A stretch of DNA of 64,000 nucleotides from Microbacterium luticocti DSM 19459 (GCF_000422405.1 NZ_AULS01000005.1:1-64000), one strand, 5' to 3'; positions 26,583-35,523 are shown, counted from the stretch's first letter. Made by a program: numbers and translations. The notes: a model not told the origin generated them from the letters alone.

Positions 26583-27092
26583 ATGACCGAGACCACCGAC
26601 GACTGGCAGCGCCGCATCGACGCCGTGTGGGCGGATGACGCGCTCGACGACGACGACCGCGTCGCCGCGATCGACGCCCTTGCCGCCGAGCTGGGCGACG
26701 AGCATCCCGTCGCGCTGTTCGAACGGGCGGGAGCTCGCGACAGCGCCGGACGCGAGACCGAAGCCGAGCCGCTATATCGCGCCGCGCTGGGGGCCGGACT
26801 CGACCCCGGGCGGCGCACCCGCGCGGTGATCCAGCTGGCCAGCACGATCCGCAACCTCGGGCACCTCGATGAGGCGCTGGGGCTGCTGCGCGCCGAATAC
26901 GAGGCGACCCGCGGCGCCGACATGCAGGACGAGGCCGCCGCGTTCTACGCGCTCGCGCTCGTCTCGTCGGGCGACGCCGTGCGCGGCGCGTCCGTCGCGC
27001 TCACCGCGCTCGCACCCCACCTGAGCCGCTACACGCGGTCGGTCCGCGGCTATGCCGCGGAGCTGCTCGACCCCCGACCGCGCAACGAGTGA
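26583..27092 (+). CDS. Tetratricopeptide repeat protein
   Basis: 169 residues, all helical, with at least two TPR-like pairs: [20 protein letters not shown] then [14 protein letters not shown], and [20 protein letters not shown] then LLRAEYEAT. No signal peptide, so a cytoplasmic scaffold or small protein-protein interaction module. GGGAGGG lies directly upstream of the ATG. It sits between tig and the clpP pair on the same strand; whether it belongs functionally to either is unknown. Confidence 0.75.
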   Translation: MTETTDDWQRRIDAVWADDALDDDDRVAAIDALAAELGDEHPVALFERAGARDSAGRETEAEPLYRAALGAGLDPGRRTRAVIQLASTIRNLGHLDEALGLLRAEYEATRGADMQDEAAAFYALALVSSGDAVRGASVALTALAPHLSRYTRSVRGYAAELLDPRPRNE

Positions 27093-27190
27093 ACGGTCGC
27101 GTCGACGCCCGCGGGACCGCGGCGGCCGGCTGCGGCATCCGCCTGGCTATGCCGACGGCGAACAGGGGCGGGTCGCGCGATCCGCGCCGG

Positions 27191-27196
27191 TAGATT
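27191..27196 (+). promoter_or_regulatory. -10 element of the clpP pair
   Basis: TAGATT, 29 nt before the first clpP ATG, leaving room for AGGAG at 27216-27220. The -35 is weak. Confidence 0.4.
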
Positions 27197-27225
27197 CGAA
27201 GCACGCAACCGAATCAGGAGCACGA

Positions 27226-27810
27226 ATGGCTGAACCCCTTGTCGCGACCAGCGTCTTCGACAGGCTGCTGAAGGACCGCATCATCTGGCTGGGATCAGAG
27301 GTGCGCGACGACAACGCCAACGAGATCTGCGCGAAGATCCTCCTGCTCGCCGCAGAGGACTCCCAGAAGGACATCTACCTGTACATCAACTCGCCGGGCG
27401 GTTCGATCACCGCCGGGATGGCGATCTACGACACGATGCAGTTCGTGCCGAACGACATCGTCACCGTCGGCATCGGCATGGCCGCGTCGATGGGCCAGCT
27501 GCTGCTGACCAGCGGCACCAAGGGCAAGCGGTACATCACCCCCAACGCCCGCGTGCTGTTGCACCAGCCGCACGGCGGTTTCGGCGGCACCGCGAGCGAC
27601 ATCCAGACCCAGGCGCAGCTGATCCTCGACATGAAGAAGCGGCTCGCCGAGATCACCGCCGAACAGACCGGCAAGACCGTCGAGCAGATCAACGCCGACG
27701 GCGACCGCGACCGCTGGTTCTCGGCCGACGAGGCGCTGGAGTACGGCTTCGTCGACCACATCCGCGAGCACGCCGAAGACGTGCACGGCGGCGGCGGAAC
27801 CAACCAGTGA
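27226..27810 (+). CDS. clpP: ATP-dependent Clp protease proteolytic subunit (first of two)
   Basis: 194-residue serine peptidase forming the heptameric rings of the Clp protease. Catalytic triad S88 (GMAASMG), H113 (LLHQP) and D162 (DRDRWF). Actinobacteria usually combine two different ClpP rings into one active barrel capped by ClpX or ClpC. This copy has a short N-terminus and a Gly-rich C-terminus (HGGGGTNQ). The second clpP starts 20 nt after the stop, so the two are co-transcribed. ClpX follows at 28662. Confidence 0.95.
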   Translation: MAEPLVATSVFDRLLKDRIIWLGSEVRDDNANEICAKILLLAAEDSQKDIYLYINSPGGSITAGMAIYDTMQFVPNDIVTVGIGMAASMGQLLLTSGTKGKRYITPNARVLLHQPHGGFGGTASDIQTQAQLILDMKKRLAEITAEQTGKTVEQINADGDRDRWFSADEALEYGFVDHIREHAEDVHGGGGTNQ

Positions 27811-27830
27811 GGCACGAAGGAGACATGCGC

Positions 27831-28505
27831 ATGAACACCCCCTCTTTCGGTCTTCCGACCGTGCCCCGCGGACTGCACACGCCGTCCAGCCGCTACATCC
27901 TGCCGCAGTTCGAGGAGCGCACCGCCTACGGCTACAAGCGCCAGGACCCGTACAACAAGCTGTTCGAGGACCGGGTCATCTTCCTCGGCGTGCAGGTCGA
28001 CGACGCGTCGGCCGACGACGTGATGGCGCAGCTGCTGGTGCTCGAGAGCCAGGACCCCGACCGCGACATCATCATGTACATCAACTCGCCCGGCGGCTCG
28101 TTCACGGCCATGACCGCGATCTACGACACCATGCAGTACGTGTCGCCGCAGATCCAGACGGTCGTGCTCGGCCAGGCCGCCTCGGCCGCCGCGGTGCTGC
28201 TGGCCGCCGGTGCGCCCGGCAAGCGGCTCGCGCTGCCGAACGCCCGCATCCTCATCCACCAGCCCGCCGTCGGCGAGGCCGGCCAGGGGCAGGCGTCCGA
28301 CATCGAGATCCAGGCGAACGAGATCATGCGCATGCGCACCTGGCTCGAAGAGACGCTCGCCAAGCACTCCAAGCGCACCCAGGAGCAGGTCAACAAGGAC
28401 ATCGACCGCGACAAGATCCTGTCGGCTCAGGATGCCGTCGAGTACGGCCTGGTCGACCAGGTGCTCACCACCCGCAAGCGCGGGCAGAACGCGATCACGG
28501 CGTAG
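27831..28505 (+). CDS. clpP: ATP-dependent Clp protease proteolytic subunit (second of two)
   Basis: 224 residues, with a longer N-terminus than the first copy ([20 protein letters not shown]) as in actinobacterial ClpP2. Catalytic Ser in [11 protein letters not shown], His in LIHQPAV, Asp in DIDRDKIL. The ATG at 27831 is preferred to 27825 because AAGGAG at 27817-27822 is 8 nt from it but only 2 nt from the other. It would pair with the upstream ClpP ring to form the mixed tetradecamer (known for the family). Confidence 0.95.
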   Translation: MNTPSFGLPTVPRGLHTPSSRYILPQFEERTAYGYKRQDPYNKLFEDRVIFLGVQVDDASADDVMAQLLVLESQDPDRDIIMYINSPGGSFTAMTAIYDTMQYVSPQIQTVVLGQAASAAAVLLAAGAPGKRLALPNARILIHQPAVGEAGQGQASDIEIQANEIMRMRTWLEETLAKHSKRTQEQVNKDIDRDKILSAQDAVEYGLVDQVLTTRKRGQNAITA

Positions 28506-28520
28506 TCGCACCGCGCCGAA

Positions 28521-28556
28521 AGAGCCCCGACATCCCGCCCCGGATGCCGGGGCTCT
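28521..28556 (+). terminator. Terminator-like hairpin after the clpP pair
   Basis: AGAGCCCCG pairs with CGGGGCTCT, with an inner ACATCC/GGATGC stem. Lies 15 nt behind the second clpP stop and separates it from clpX. Confidence 0.65.
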
Positions 28557-28610
28557 GCTGTGGGCGGAGCAGAACGCGTCGCAATGCGGACGGATGTCGG
28601 GGCCAGCGAT

Positions 28611-28616
28611 TAGGCT
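28611..28616 (+). promoter_or_regulatory. -10 element of clpX
   Basis: TAGGCT, with the clpX ATG 45 nt downstream preceded by GAGGAGG. It supports transcription of clpX separate from the clpP pair. Confidence 0.45.
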
Positions 28617-28661
28617 CGAACCACGCGGGCACACCTGCCCACGGCACACGAGGAGGGGCCC

Positions 28662-29930
28662 ATGGCACGCATCGGCGAGAGTGCTGACCTGTTCAAGTGC
28701 TCGTTCTGCGGAAAGAGCCAGAAGCAGGTGCAGCAGTTGATCGCCGGCCCCGGCGTGTACATCTGCGACGAATGCGTCGAACTGTGCAACGAGATCATCG
28801 AAGAGCGGATGGCCGAATCCGCCGACGGGACGGTCTCGGAGTTCGACCTGCCCAAGCCGCGCGAGATCTTCGCGTTCCTCGAGGAGTACGTGGTCGGGCA
28901 GGACGACGCCAAGCGTGCATTGTCGGTGGCGGTGTACAACCACTACAAGCGGGTGCGGGCGCACTCGACGATCCAGTCGGCCGAGCAGCGTGCCGAAGAG
29001 GTCGAGATCGCCAAGAGCAACATCCTGCTGCTCGGCCCCACCGGCTGTGGCAAGACGTACCTGGCGCAGACGCTCGCCAAGCGCCTGAACGTGCCGTTCG
29101 CGGTGGCGGATGCCACAGCCCTGACCGAGGCCGGGTATGTCGGCGAGGACGTCGAGAACATCCTGCTCAAGCTGCTGCAGGCCGCGGACTTCGACACCAA
29201 GCGGGCCGAGACCGGAATCATCTACATCGACGAGGTCGACAAGATCGCCCGCAAGGCCGAGAACCCGTCCATCACGCGCGACGTGTCGGGCGAGGGTGTG
29301 CAGCAGGCGCTGCTGAAGATCCTCGAGGGCACGGTCGCATCTGTGCCGCCGCAGGGCGGGCGCAAGCATCCGCACCAGGAGTTCATCCAGATCGACACGA
29401 CGAACGTGCTGTTCATCGTGGCCGGGGCCTTCGCCGGGCTCGAAGACATCATCTCGTCGCGGGTCGGCAAGCACGGCGTCGGGTTCGGAGCATCCCTGCA
29501 CCGCAAGGACGAAGACCTCAACCTGTTCACCGAGGTGCAGCCCGAAGACCTGCACAAGTTCGGCCTGATCCCCGAGTTCATCGGCCGCCTGCCGGTCGTG
29601 GCCTCGGTGTCACCGCTGGACCGCCACGCGCTGATGGAGATCCTCACCACGCCGAAGAACGCGCTGGTCAAGCAGTATCAGCGGATGTTCCAGCTCGACG
29701 ACGTCGAACTCGAGTTCGAGACGGATGCTCTCGAGTCGATCGCCGATCTCGCCGTCGCCCGCAAGACCGGCGCGCGCGGGCTGCGCGCGATCCTCGAGGA
29801 CGTGCTGGGCCCGATCATGTTCGAGATCCCGTCCACCCAGGACGTCGACAAGGTCATCGTCACCAGGGCCGCGGTCGAGGAGGGCGCGGCTCCCACCCTC
29901 GTGCTGCGTCAGAAGCGCAAGAGCGCCTGA
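28662..29930 (+). CDS. clpX: ATP-dependent Clp protease ATP-binding subunit ClpX
   Basis: 422-residue AAA+ unfoldase that feeds substrates to ClpP. The N-terminal zinc domain has C13, C16, C35 and C38. Walker A is GPTGCGKT, Walker [11 protein letters not shown], the pore loop GYVG, the RKH loop GRKHPHQE, the ClpP-docking segment around [10 protein letters not shown], and sensor 2 is in ARGLRAI. Length and order are canonical. It has its own -10 and ribosome site, and is followed 31 nt later by the Gly-rich membrane protein gene. Confidence 0.97.
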   Translation: MARIGESADLFKCSFCGKSQKQVQQLIAGPGVYICDECVELCNEIIEERMAESADGTVSEFDLPKPREIFAFLEEYVVGQDDAKRALSVAVYNHYKRVRAHSTIQSAEQRAEEVEIAKSNILLLGPTGCGKTYLAQTLAKRLNVPFAVADATALTEAGYVGEDVENILLKLLQAADFDTKRAETGIIYIDEVDKIARKAENPSITRDVSGEGVQQALLKILEGTVASVPPQGGRKHPHQEFIQIDTTNVLFIVAGAFAGLEDIISSRVGKHGVGFGASLHRKDEDLNLFTEVQPEDLHKFGLIPEFIGRLPVVASVSPLDRHALMEILTTPKNALVKQYQRMFQLDDVELEFETDALESIADLAVARKTGARGLRAILEDVLGPIMFEIPSTQDVDKVIVTRAAVEEGAAPTLVLRQKRKSA

Positions 29931-29961
29931 GCAGCCCCGTTCGATCCGACAGGGGAGCCGG

Positions 29962-30981
29962 ATGAACACCGACTCGGAGCAGAGCCCGCAGGAGCGTACG
30001 GCGCAACCGGAACGGCCGCCCCGCAGACGGTGGACGCGGCGGACGACGGTCTGGGTCTCGACGGGTGTGGTCGCGCTGCTGGTGGTGGCGGCGTCGATCG
30101 CGGTTCCGCTGGGCATCACTGCCGCCGACCGTGCGAACGCCGCGGACGCCGCCCGCGCCGACGCCCCGACGCTGTCGGCCGCAGCGGATGCGGCGCAGGC
30201 AGCCGCCGACAGACACGAGCGCGCGCAGAAGATCGCGACAGCCGCGCTGGCGGCCGCGCGGCCGGCGGCGAAGACCGTCTCGGCGCATGTCGCGGAGTTC
30301 GGCCAGGATGCGGCGGACCTGCTCGCCACCGCCGTCGCCGACGTCGAGAAGGTCGCCGCGGCCGGTTCGGACGAAACCGGGTCGGCCGAGGCCGTGGTCC
30401 GGCTCGACGGGCTCGGTGACGGGCCGATCGCTGCGACGCTGGAGCAGTACTACCTCGAGGCGGACGACCGGGCGGCCGCCCGACACGAAGTGGCCGACGA
30501 GGCGGCGCGACTGCGCGCCGCGGGCGAACGCCTCGATGAGGACGAGGCGCGCGTGCGGCTCGCCGTCGAGAACCTCGACGCGGCCGTGGCGGGTGCGGCG
30601 CAGTCCGGGGCCGTGCAGGGCCGCAAGACGCTCACGTCGCTGCCGCATGCGAGTGCGAAGACCCGCTCTGCGCTGACCAAGGCGCTCGGCAAGCTCGATG
30701 CCGTCGCCAAGGCGCCGTCGCCGCAATGGCAGGCGCGCACCGCGGACGATCCGCTCGCGGTCGCCGACGGCGCGTCCGCGCTGAACGGCTACGTCTCCGG
30801 AGTCGACGCGGCCCGCAGTTCGAACAAGGCCAACACCCCGCCCCCACCGACCACCGGCGGGGGCGGAAGCGGCGGCGGCGGAACCGGCGGCGGCGGAAGC
30901 GGCGGGGGCGGAAGCGGTGGCGGTGGCGGTGGCACGTGCTGGATCTGGGGACCCTACGGGTCCATCCCGTACCGGTGTTGA
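29962..30981 (+). CDS. Membrane-anchored helical protein with Gly-rich linker and Cys-flanked C-terminus
   Basis: 339 residues. An N-terminal basic stretch (RRRWTRRTT) precedes one membrane helix (VWVSTGVVALLVVAASIAVP), so most of the protein lies outside. Residues about 55-290 are Ala/Asp/Glu-rich and helical, probably coiled-coil. Then comes PPPPTTGGGGSGGGGTGGGG and more Gly/Ser, ending in CWIWGPYGSIPYRC. The last 14 residues start and end with Cys and could close a disulfide loop. I recognise no family. GGGGAG lies just before the ATG. Function unknown. Confidence 0.65.
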   Translation: MNTDSEQSPQERTAQPERPPRRRWTRRTTVWVSTGVVALLVVAASIAVPLGITAADRANAADAARADAPTLSAAADAAQAAADRHERAQKIATAALAAARPAAKTVSAHVAEFGQDAADLLATAVADVEKVAAAGSDETGSAEAVVRLDGLGDGPIAATLEQYYLEADDRAAARHEVADEAARLRAAGERLDEDEARVRLAVENLDAAVAGAAQSGAVQGRKTLTSLPHASAKTRSALTKALGKLDAVAKAPSPQWQARTADDPLAVADGASALNGYVSGVDAARSSNKANTPPPPTTGGGGSGGGGTGGGGSGGGGSGGGGGGTCWIWGPYGSIPYRC

Positions 30982-31011
30982 GCGGGCCGCGGGTGGTGCG
31001 ACGCAGACCCG

Positions 31012-31057
31012 CTCACCGTGTGGGCATGATCAGACTCACCGTGTGGGCATGATCAGA
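31012..31057. repeat. 23-bp tandem duplication at a gene end
   Basis: Two perfect copies (31012-31034 and 31035-31057) beginning CTCACCGTGTGGGCATGATC. The second copy contains the last codons and stop (LIMPTR) of the minus-strand GyrI-like gene; the first lies just behind it. Confidence 0.9.
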
Positions 31058-31527
31058 TCGGTGCGCAGCGGCACGGCGCCCGACCGCGGGTCGGTGACGT
31101 AGGACTCGATCCAGATACCGATCGGTTGCGCACCGGAGCCGGCGACCAGGGCACCCCAGGCGGCGCCGAGCCCGTCGTAGTCTCCGACGTACGTCGTGGC
31201 GACGGCCAGCCCTTCGGGCAGCGCGGACGCCTCCACGGTGAGACCGTCCACCTCGATCGGCTTGGACGGCGCCGAGACGACAGGGAATCCGAGTTCGAGG
31301 TCGAACGTCTGCGACGGATCGCCGCGGTAGACGGCCACCGGCGGCCCGGCAGGGGTCAATGTGCCCGCCGCGAACAGCGATCCCAGCGCGGTGAAACCGT
31401 GGTCGAACACCTCGTTTAACTGGGCGACCGTGATGCCGGTGCGGCGGATGACGGCCAGCGGAGCGGCGTCGAGGTCGAGGCGGACGATGCCGTCGAACGG
31501 CTCGGGGGGAAACACGGTCTCGGTCAC
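31036..31527 (-). CDS. GyrI-like/effector-binding domain protein
   Basis: 163 residues resembling the stand-alone effector-binding domain of MerR/AraC regulators (GyrI-like fold): IRRTGITVAQLNEVFDHGFT, the beta-strand GPPVAVYRGD, and the C-terminal PIGIWIESYVTDP with the conserved Glu and Tyr. No DNA-binding domain is attached. Such proteins bind small hydrophobic ligands or hydrolyse cyclic ones; the role here is unknown. The GTG at 31527 is the likely start. The stop lies within a 23-bp tandem duplication. Confidence 0.75.
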   Translation of the reverse strand: MTETVFPPEPFDGIVRLDLDAAPLAVIRRTGITVAQLNEVFDHGFTALGSLFAAGTLTPAGPPVAVYRGDPSQTFDLELGFPVVSAPSKPIEVDGLTVEASALPEGLAVATTYVGDYDGLGAAWGALVAGSGAQPIGIWIESYVTDPRSGAVPLRTDLIMPTR

Positions 31528-31600
31528 CCCTCGATCCTCGCAGGGCGCGGCATCCTCCGCCAGCCCGGCCCGCCGACGCCCGACCGGGGGATCCGCCCGA

Positions 31601-32245
31601 TCAGTCGGCCCGGACGGCCTCGGCGATGAGTACACGGTCGTCGGCGCGCACCCAGGTCGCGAGCCGGTCGATGCGCAGGCCGACGGGTGCGAAGAGCGAT
31701 TGCAGCCGGTCGGGCGTCGCGAACGACGCGTGGTCGCGCGGGAACGGCACGGCGGCAGGATGCTGGGCCGAAGAGTGCTCGGCATGGCTCTTGCCATGAT
31801 GCCCGCCGCTGACGAAGGTCGCCGTGACGACACGGCCTCCGGGCCGGAGCACGCGCGCCCATTCCGCGATCGCATGCTCGGGCTCGGCGAAAAGATGAAG
31901 GGCCGTGACACAGGTGACGAGATCGACCGAGGCATCGTCGAGCGGCAGAGTCGTGGCATCCGCCTCGATCCAGTCGAGGCGCGGCTCGGCGGTGCGGGCG
32001 ACGGCGAGCATGCCGGGGGAGATGTCGACGCCCGTGATGTGCAGACCGGGGCATCGGGCGAGCAGGGCTCGGGCGACGAGACCGGTGCCGGTCGCGGCAT
32101 CCACCACCGTCCCGTCATCCGGCACGCGCGCGAACCGTGCGACCGACATGGCGAGAGCGCGGTGCATGGCATTCTCGTCATAGTCGCCCGCGCGGGCATC
32201 GAACGCCTCGCGGATCGCGGCCAGCTGATCGAACCGGTCCGTCAT
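31601..32245 (-). CDS. Class I SAM-dependent methyltransferase (UbiE-like)
   Basis: 214 residues. Motif I is VVDAATGTGLVARALL, then ITGVDISPGMLAVAR (acidic residue binding the ribose), IEADATTLPLDDASVDLVTC and VLRPGGRVV. This is the methyltransferase-11 fold; methyl acceptor unknown. It is followed 16 nt upstream by the M3 peptidase gene on the same strand but the two need not be related in function. The frame has no membrane or signal segments. Confidence 0.88.
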   Translation of the reverse strand: MTDRFDQLAAIREAFDARAGDYDENAMHRALAMSVARFARVPDDGTVVDAATGTGLVARALLARCPGLHITGVDISPGMLAVARTAEPRLDWIEADATTLPLDDASVDLVTCVTALHLFAEPEHAIAEWARVLRPGGRVVTATFVSGGHHGKSHAEHSSAQHPAAVPFPRDHASFATPDRLQSLFAPVGLRIDRLATWVRADDRVLIAEAVRAD

Positions 32246-32261
32246 CCGAGCCTGCCTGCCC

Positions 32262-34319
32262 TCAGCCGTCCAGGCCGCGGCGCTTGAGCAGCGGGGCGAT
32301 GTCGGCGTCGCGGCCGCGGAAGTCGCGATAGGCCTCGAGCGGGTCCTTCGAGCCGCCCACGCCGAGCAGCTTCTCGCGGAAGCGGTCGCCGTTCTCGCGG
32401 GTGAGCCCGCCGTTCTCTTTGAACCACTCGACGGTGTCGGCGTCGAGCACTTCGCTCCAGATGTACGAGTAGTACCCGGCGCTGTAGCCGCCCGAGAACA
32501 CGTGCTGGAAGTACGTCGACGAATAGCGCGTCGGCACCGCCGGGTTGTCGAGTCCGATGTCGGCGAGGGCGGATGCCTCGAACCCGGCGACGTCGATCTC
32601 TTGCGCGGCCTGCTGTTCGGTCAACGTGTGCCACGCCTGGTCGAGCCATGCGGCCGCCAGGTACTCGCTGGTGGCGAAGCCCTGGTTGAACGTCTCTGAC
32701 GCCCGGAGCTTGTCGACCACATCGGCCGGCAGCGGCTCGCCGGTCTCGATGTGCCGGGCGTAGTTGTCCAGCACCTCGGGCCACAGCATCCACATCTCGT
32801 TGACTTGGCTGGGGAACTCGACGAAGTCGCGGAACACCTCGGTGCCGGCGAAGTGCGGGTAGGTGACCGTCGCGAACAGCCCGTGCAGCGCGTGTCCGAA
32901 CTCGTGGAACAGCGTGCTCACCTCGTCGAAGCTAAGCAGGGTGGGCTGCCCTGGTGCGGGCTTGGACACGTTGAGGTTGTTGACCACCACGGCCTTCGTG
33001 CCGCGCAGTGCCGACTGGTCGACGATCGAGTTCATCCAGGCGCCGCCGCGCTTCGTGTCGCGCGTGTACAGGTCGAGGATGTACAGGCCCTGCGCCGAGC
33101 CATCGGCGTTGTGCACCTCGAACACCCGTGCGTCGGGGTGGTAGGCCTGCAGGTCGTCGCGTTCGGTGAACGTGACGCCGTACAGCCGCGTCGCCGCGAA
33201 GAAGACGCCGTCGCGCAGCACGCGCTCGGCCTCGAACCAGGGGCGCAGCGCGGCGGTGTCGATCGCATACTCGGCCTGGCGCACCTTTTCGGTGTAGAAC
33301 GCCCAATCGTGCGCGGCGAGCTCGAACCGGTCGCCGGACTCGTCGATCATCGCCTGCAGCGCGGCCTGCTCGCGGCGAGCATTGCGCGCGGCGGGCGCGG
33401 CGAGTCGGTGCAGCAGGTCGCGCACCGCCTGCGGGTTGCCGGCGGTCTCATCGGCGGTCACATACGCCGCGTGCGAGTCGTAGCCGAGCAGCGCGGCGCG
33501 CTCCGCCCGCAACCGCACGATCTGGCGCAGCACGTCACGGTTGTCGTTCGCGTTGCCGCGCGAGCCCCGCGCCCGCGACGCGTCCATGATCCGCCGCCGG
33601 GCGTCGCGATCGTGCATACCGGCGAGGTAGGGGTGCCCGGTGAACAGGGGGAGCGTGACCAGGTACGCGCCGTCCAGACCGCGCTCGGCCGCGGCCTGCG
33701 CCGCCGCCGACAGCTCGCCGTCGGTCAGGCCCGCCAGATCGTCGGCGTCGCGGAACAGCACGGCAAGGTCGTTGGTGTCGGCCAGCAGGTTCTTGTCGAA
33801 CGTCGTGGTCAGGGTCGATAGCTGGGTGTTCAGCGCGGTGACCTCGGCCTTGGCGGCGTCGTCCAGCCCCGCGCCGGCGTGTGTCATCTCGCGGTACCAG
33901 CGCTGCACCAGGTAGTGCTCCTCCGGCGCCAGGTCGAGGTCGTCCAGCCGGTCGTGCAGGCTCTTGATGCGCGCGTAGAGCCGGCCGTCGAGCTGGATCG
34001 CGTCCTGGTGCGCGGCCATCAGCGGGGCGAGCTGCTCTTCGATCTGCTGGATCTTCTCGGTCGCATCGGCGGATGACACCGTGTAGAACGCCGTCGCGAC
34101 GTCGTGCAGCAGGCGGCCCGAGTTCTCCAGCGGCACCATGGTGTTCTCGAACGTCGGCGTCGAGCGCACCCGCGTGATCGCGGCGATCTCCTGCAGGTGT
34201 TCGTCGAACGCGACCTCGAACGCCGGCAGATAGTGTTCCGGGCGGATCTGCGCGTACGGCGGAAGGCCGTACGGGAGGGTGCTGGGGGACAGAAGAGGGT
34301 TGGCCGAGGCATCCGTCAT
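32262..34319 (-). CDS. dcp: M3-family peptidyl-dipeptidase (Dcp type)
   Basis: 685-residue zinc peptidase that cuts dipeptides from C-termini of peptides. The N-terminal helical half is about 1-400. The catalytic motif TLFHEFGHALHGL (HExxH) and the downstream Glu in FVEFPSQVNEMWM complete the zinc site. The C-terminal YSAGYYSYIWSEVLD is conserved in Dcp/OpdA. It works with PepN in clearing Clp-generated peptides (general inference). The ATG at 34319 lies 6 nt after TACGCT; the promoter region overlaps the 14-bp operator repeats of the divergent regulator. Confidence 0.93.
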   Translation of the reverse strand: MTDASANPLLSPSTLPYGLPPYAQIRPEHYLPAFEVAFDEHLQEIAAITRVRSTPTFENTMVPLENSGRLLHDVATAFYTVSSADATEKIQQIEEQLAPLMAAHQDAIQLDGRLYARIKSLHDRLDDLDLAPEEHYLVQRWYREMTHAGAGLDDAAKAEVTALNTQLSTLTTTFDKNLLADTNDLAVLFRDADDLAGLTDGELSAAAQAAAERGLDGAYLVTLPLFTGHPYLAGMHDRDARRRIMDASRARGSRGNANDNRDVLRQIVRLRAERAALLGYDSHAAYVTADETAGNPQAVRDLLHRLAAPAARNARREQAALQAMIDESGDRFELAAHDWAFYTEKVRQAEYAIDTAALRPWFEAERVLRDGVFFAATRLYGVTFTERDDLQAYHPDARVFEVHNADGSAQGLYILDLYTRDTKRGGAWMNSIVDQSALRGTKAVVVNNLNVSKPAPGQPTLLSFDEVSTLFHEFGHALHGLFATVTYPHFAGTEVFRDFVEFPSQVNEMWMLWPEVLDNYARHIETGEPLPADVVDKLRASETFNQGFATSEYLAAAWLDQAWHTLTEQQAAQEIDVAGFEASALADIGLDNPAVPTRYSSTYFQHVFSGGYSAGYYSYIWSEVLDADTVEWFKENGGLTRENGDRFREKLLGVGGSKDPLEAYRDFRGRDADIAPLLKRRGLDG

Positions 34320-34325
34320 GGACCC

Positions 34326-34331
34326 AGCGTA
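34326..34331 (-). promoter_or_regulatory. -10 element of dcp (leaderless)
   Basis: Minus strand TACGCT, 6 nt before the ATG at 34319. TTTGCG, 16 bp upstream, falls within the first 14-bp operator unit and could be the -35. Confidence 0.45.
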
Positions 34332-34346
34332 ACGGAGCCGGCGCGA

Positions 34347-34408
34347 TCGCAAAGAACCACTTGCAAAGAAACACTTGCAAAAGATCATTCGCAAAGGTAT
34401 CTTTGCAG
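34347..34408. repeat. Iterated 14-bp operator (four units plus a partial)
   Basis: Units at 34347-34360, 34361-34374, 34375-34388 and 34389-34402, each T[T/C]GCAAA followed by seven variable bases, then TTGCAG at 34403-34408. The 14-bp period is exact. The array covers the promoter of the ArsR-type regulator and reaches the dcp promoter. Confidence 0.8.
34375..34403 (+). promoter_or_regulatory. Promoter of the ArsR-type regulator (leaderless)
   Basis: TTGCAA (34375-34380), 17 bp, TATCTT (34398-34403), then 7 nt to the ATG at 34411. Both hexamers are embedded in the repeated operator, so a bound repressor would block polymerase directly. Confidence 0.7.
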
Positions 34409-34410
34409 AC

Positions 34411-35019
34411 ATGGACGAGAACACCCAGTCTCAGACGCCTGGCGGTGCGCGCAAGCCGCGGCTCATCGACGGCGGTGCGCTGCGCGCCCTGGCTCACCCG
34501 CTGCGCGTGCAGATCTACGACATCCTGTCGCAGTACGGGCCGCAGACCGCCAGCAGCCTGGCCGCCATGACGGGGGAGTCCACCGGGGCCACCAGCTACC
34601 ACCTGCGTGCGCTCGCCAAGCACGACCTGATCCGCGAGGTCGACGGCCGCGGCACCGCCCGGGAGCGGTGGTGGGAGCGGCCCCAGGGGTCGGTCACCTT
34701 CGGCAGCCCCGAGGGGCTGAAGACCCCGGCGGGTCGTGCCGCCACTCAGGTGGTGCTGACCGAGTTCCTCAACCGCCGACACCAGCAACTGCTGCACTAC
34801 GTGGCCGAAGGGCTGCGCAAGCCGGATGATCCCGACGAGACCGGCATGATCACCACCGCGACCGCCCGATTGACCGCGGACCAGATGGCCGACCTGACCG
34901 CGCGGCTCACCGTCATCATCGACGAGTTCGTCGACAAGTACCGCGACCAGCCCGGTGACGGTCTGCGCACCGTGACCATCCGCGCCGACGTCTTCGCTCT
35001 TCCCGAGGAGGGACACTGA
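34411..35019 (+). CDS. ArsR-type winged-helix transcriptional regulator
   Basis: 202 residues. The N-terminal winged helix (about 20-85) reads ALRALAHPLRVQIYDILSQY, then TASSLAAMTGESTGATSYHL and LAKHDLIREVDGRGTARE. The C-terminal 100 residues are helical (LTADQMADLTARLTVIIDEF) and may dimerise or sense. No metal-binding Cys cluster is seen, so it is not a classic metal sensor. The promoter is buried in a 14-bp repeated operator, implying autoregulation and possibly control of the divergent dcp. The small gene at 35021 follows by 1 nt. Confidence 0.88.
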   Translation: MDENTQSQTPGGARKPRLIDGGALRALAHPLRVQIYDILSQYGPQTASSLAAMTGESTGATSYHLRALAKHDLIREVDGRGTARERWWERPQGSVTFGSPEGLKTPAGRAATQVVLTEFLNRRHQQLLHYVAEGLRKPDDPDETGMITTATARLTADQMADLTARLTVIIDEFVDKYRDQPGDGLRTVTIRADVFALPEEGH

Positions 35020-35020
35020 C

Positions 35021-35224
35021 ATGACCGCCATGACCACCCGTGCCATCCGCACGCCCGACCTGACACCGCTGGAACGGATGCTGTTGACCTCGGCACGCGC
35101 GCTCGAGTGCGCGGTGCGGCGACGGATGGCGCGACGCCAGGCCGCGGCATCCACCGGCTTCGACCCGGTCGAGCAGCGCCGGGCCCACGCCGTCGACGCC
35201 TACCGGCGGCTGCACCTGCGGTGA
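35021..35224 (+). CDS. Small basic protein, 67 aa
   Basis: Arg-rich, helical small protein: LTPLERMLLTSARALECAVR, then RRRMARRQAAAS and a C-terminal RRAHAVDAYRRLHLR. No family recognised. The ATG lies 1 nt after the stop of the ArsR-type regulator and GAGGAGG is 10 nt upstream, so it is co-transcribed and translated with it. It could be a partner of the regulator or a small membrane-surface protein; neither can be shown from the sequence. Confidence 0.6.
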   Translation: MTAMTTRAIRTPDLTPLERMLLTSARALECAVRRRMARRQAAASTGFDPVEQRRAHAVDAYRRLHLR

Positions 35225-35279
35225 GCGCACCGGTGCTCCGGCGCAACGCAGGCCGCACCGTCGGCCCGCCGATCGCGGT

Positions 35280-35522
35280 CTAGCCGAACTCGTCCTCGTC
35301 GTCGTGGCGCACGACGACCTGCCCGGTGTGGTCGAGGGTCACGATGACGCCGAGATCGAGTTCGGCCACGGGCCGGCCCTCGAGCCAGGTGAGCGTCCAG
35401 CGTGCGACGCCCTGTTCGTCGGGCGGCAGGTCGACCTCGACGGCGCGCAGCTGCGCGACGAACTCGGGCGAAAGCTGTGCCGGCGGTTCAGCTCCCGCGG
35501 CCCACCGTGTGCCCAGCTGCAT
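35280..35522 (-). CDS. Hypothetical protein, 80 aa
   Basis: Small acidic protein starting MQLGTRWAAGAEPPAQLSPE, with a beta-rich middle (RWTLTWLEGRPVAELDLGVI) and an acidic tail ending DDEDEFG. No named domain. The ATG follows the valS stop by one base on the minus strand, so it is probably the last gene of a valS transcript and read by coupled re-initiation. Function unknown; small proteins of this kind occur behind valS in relatives as far as I recall. Confidence 0.6.
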   Translation of the reverse strand: MQLGTRWAAGAEPPAQLSPEFVAQLRAVEVDLPPDEQGVARWTLTWLEGRPVAELDLGVIVTLDHTGQVVVRHDDEDEFG

Positions 35523-35523
35523 G

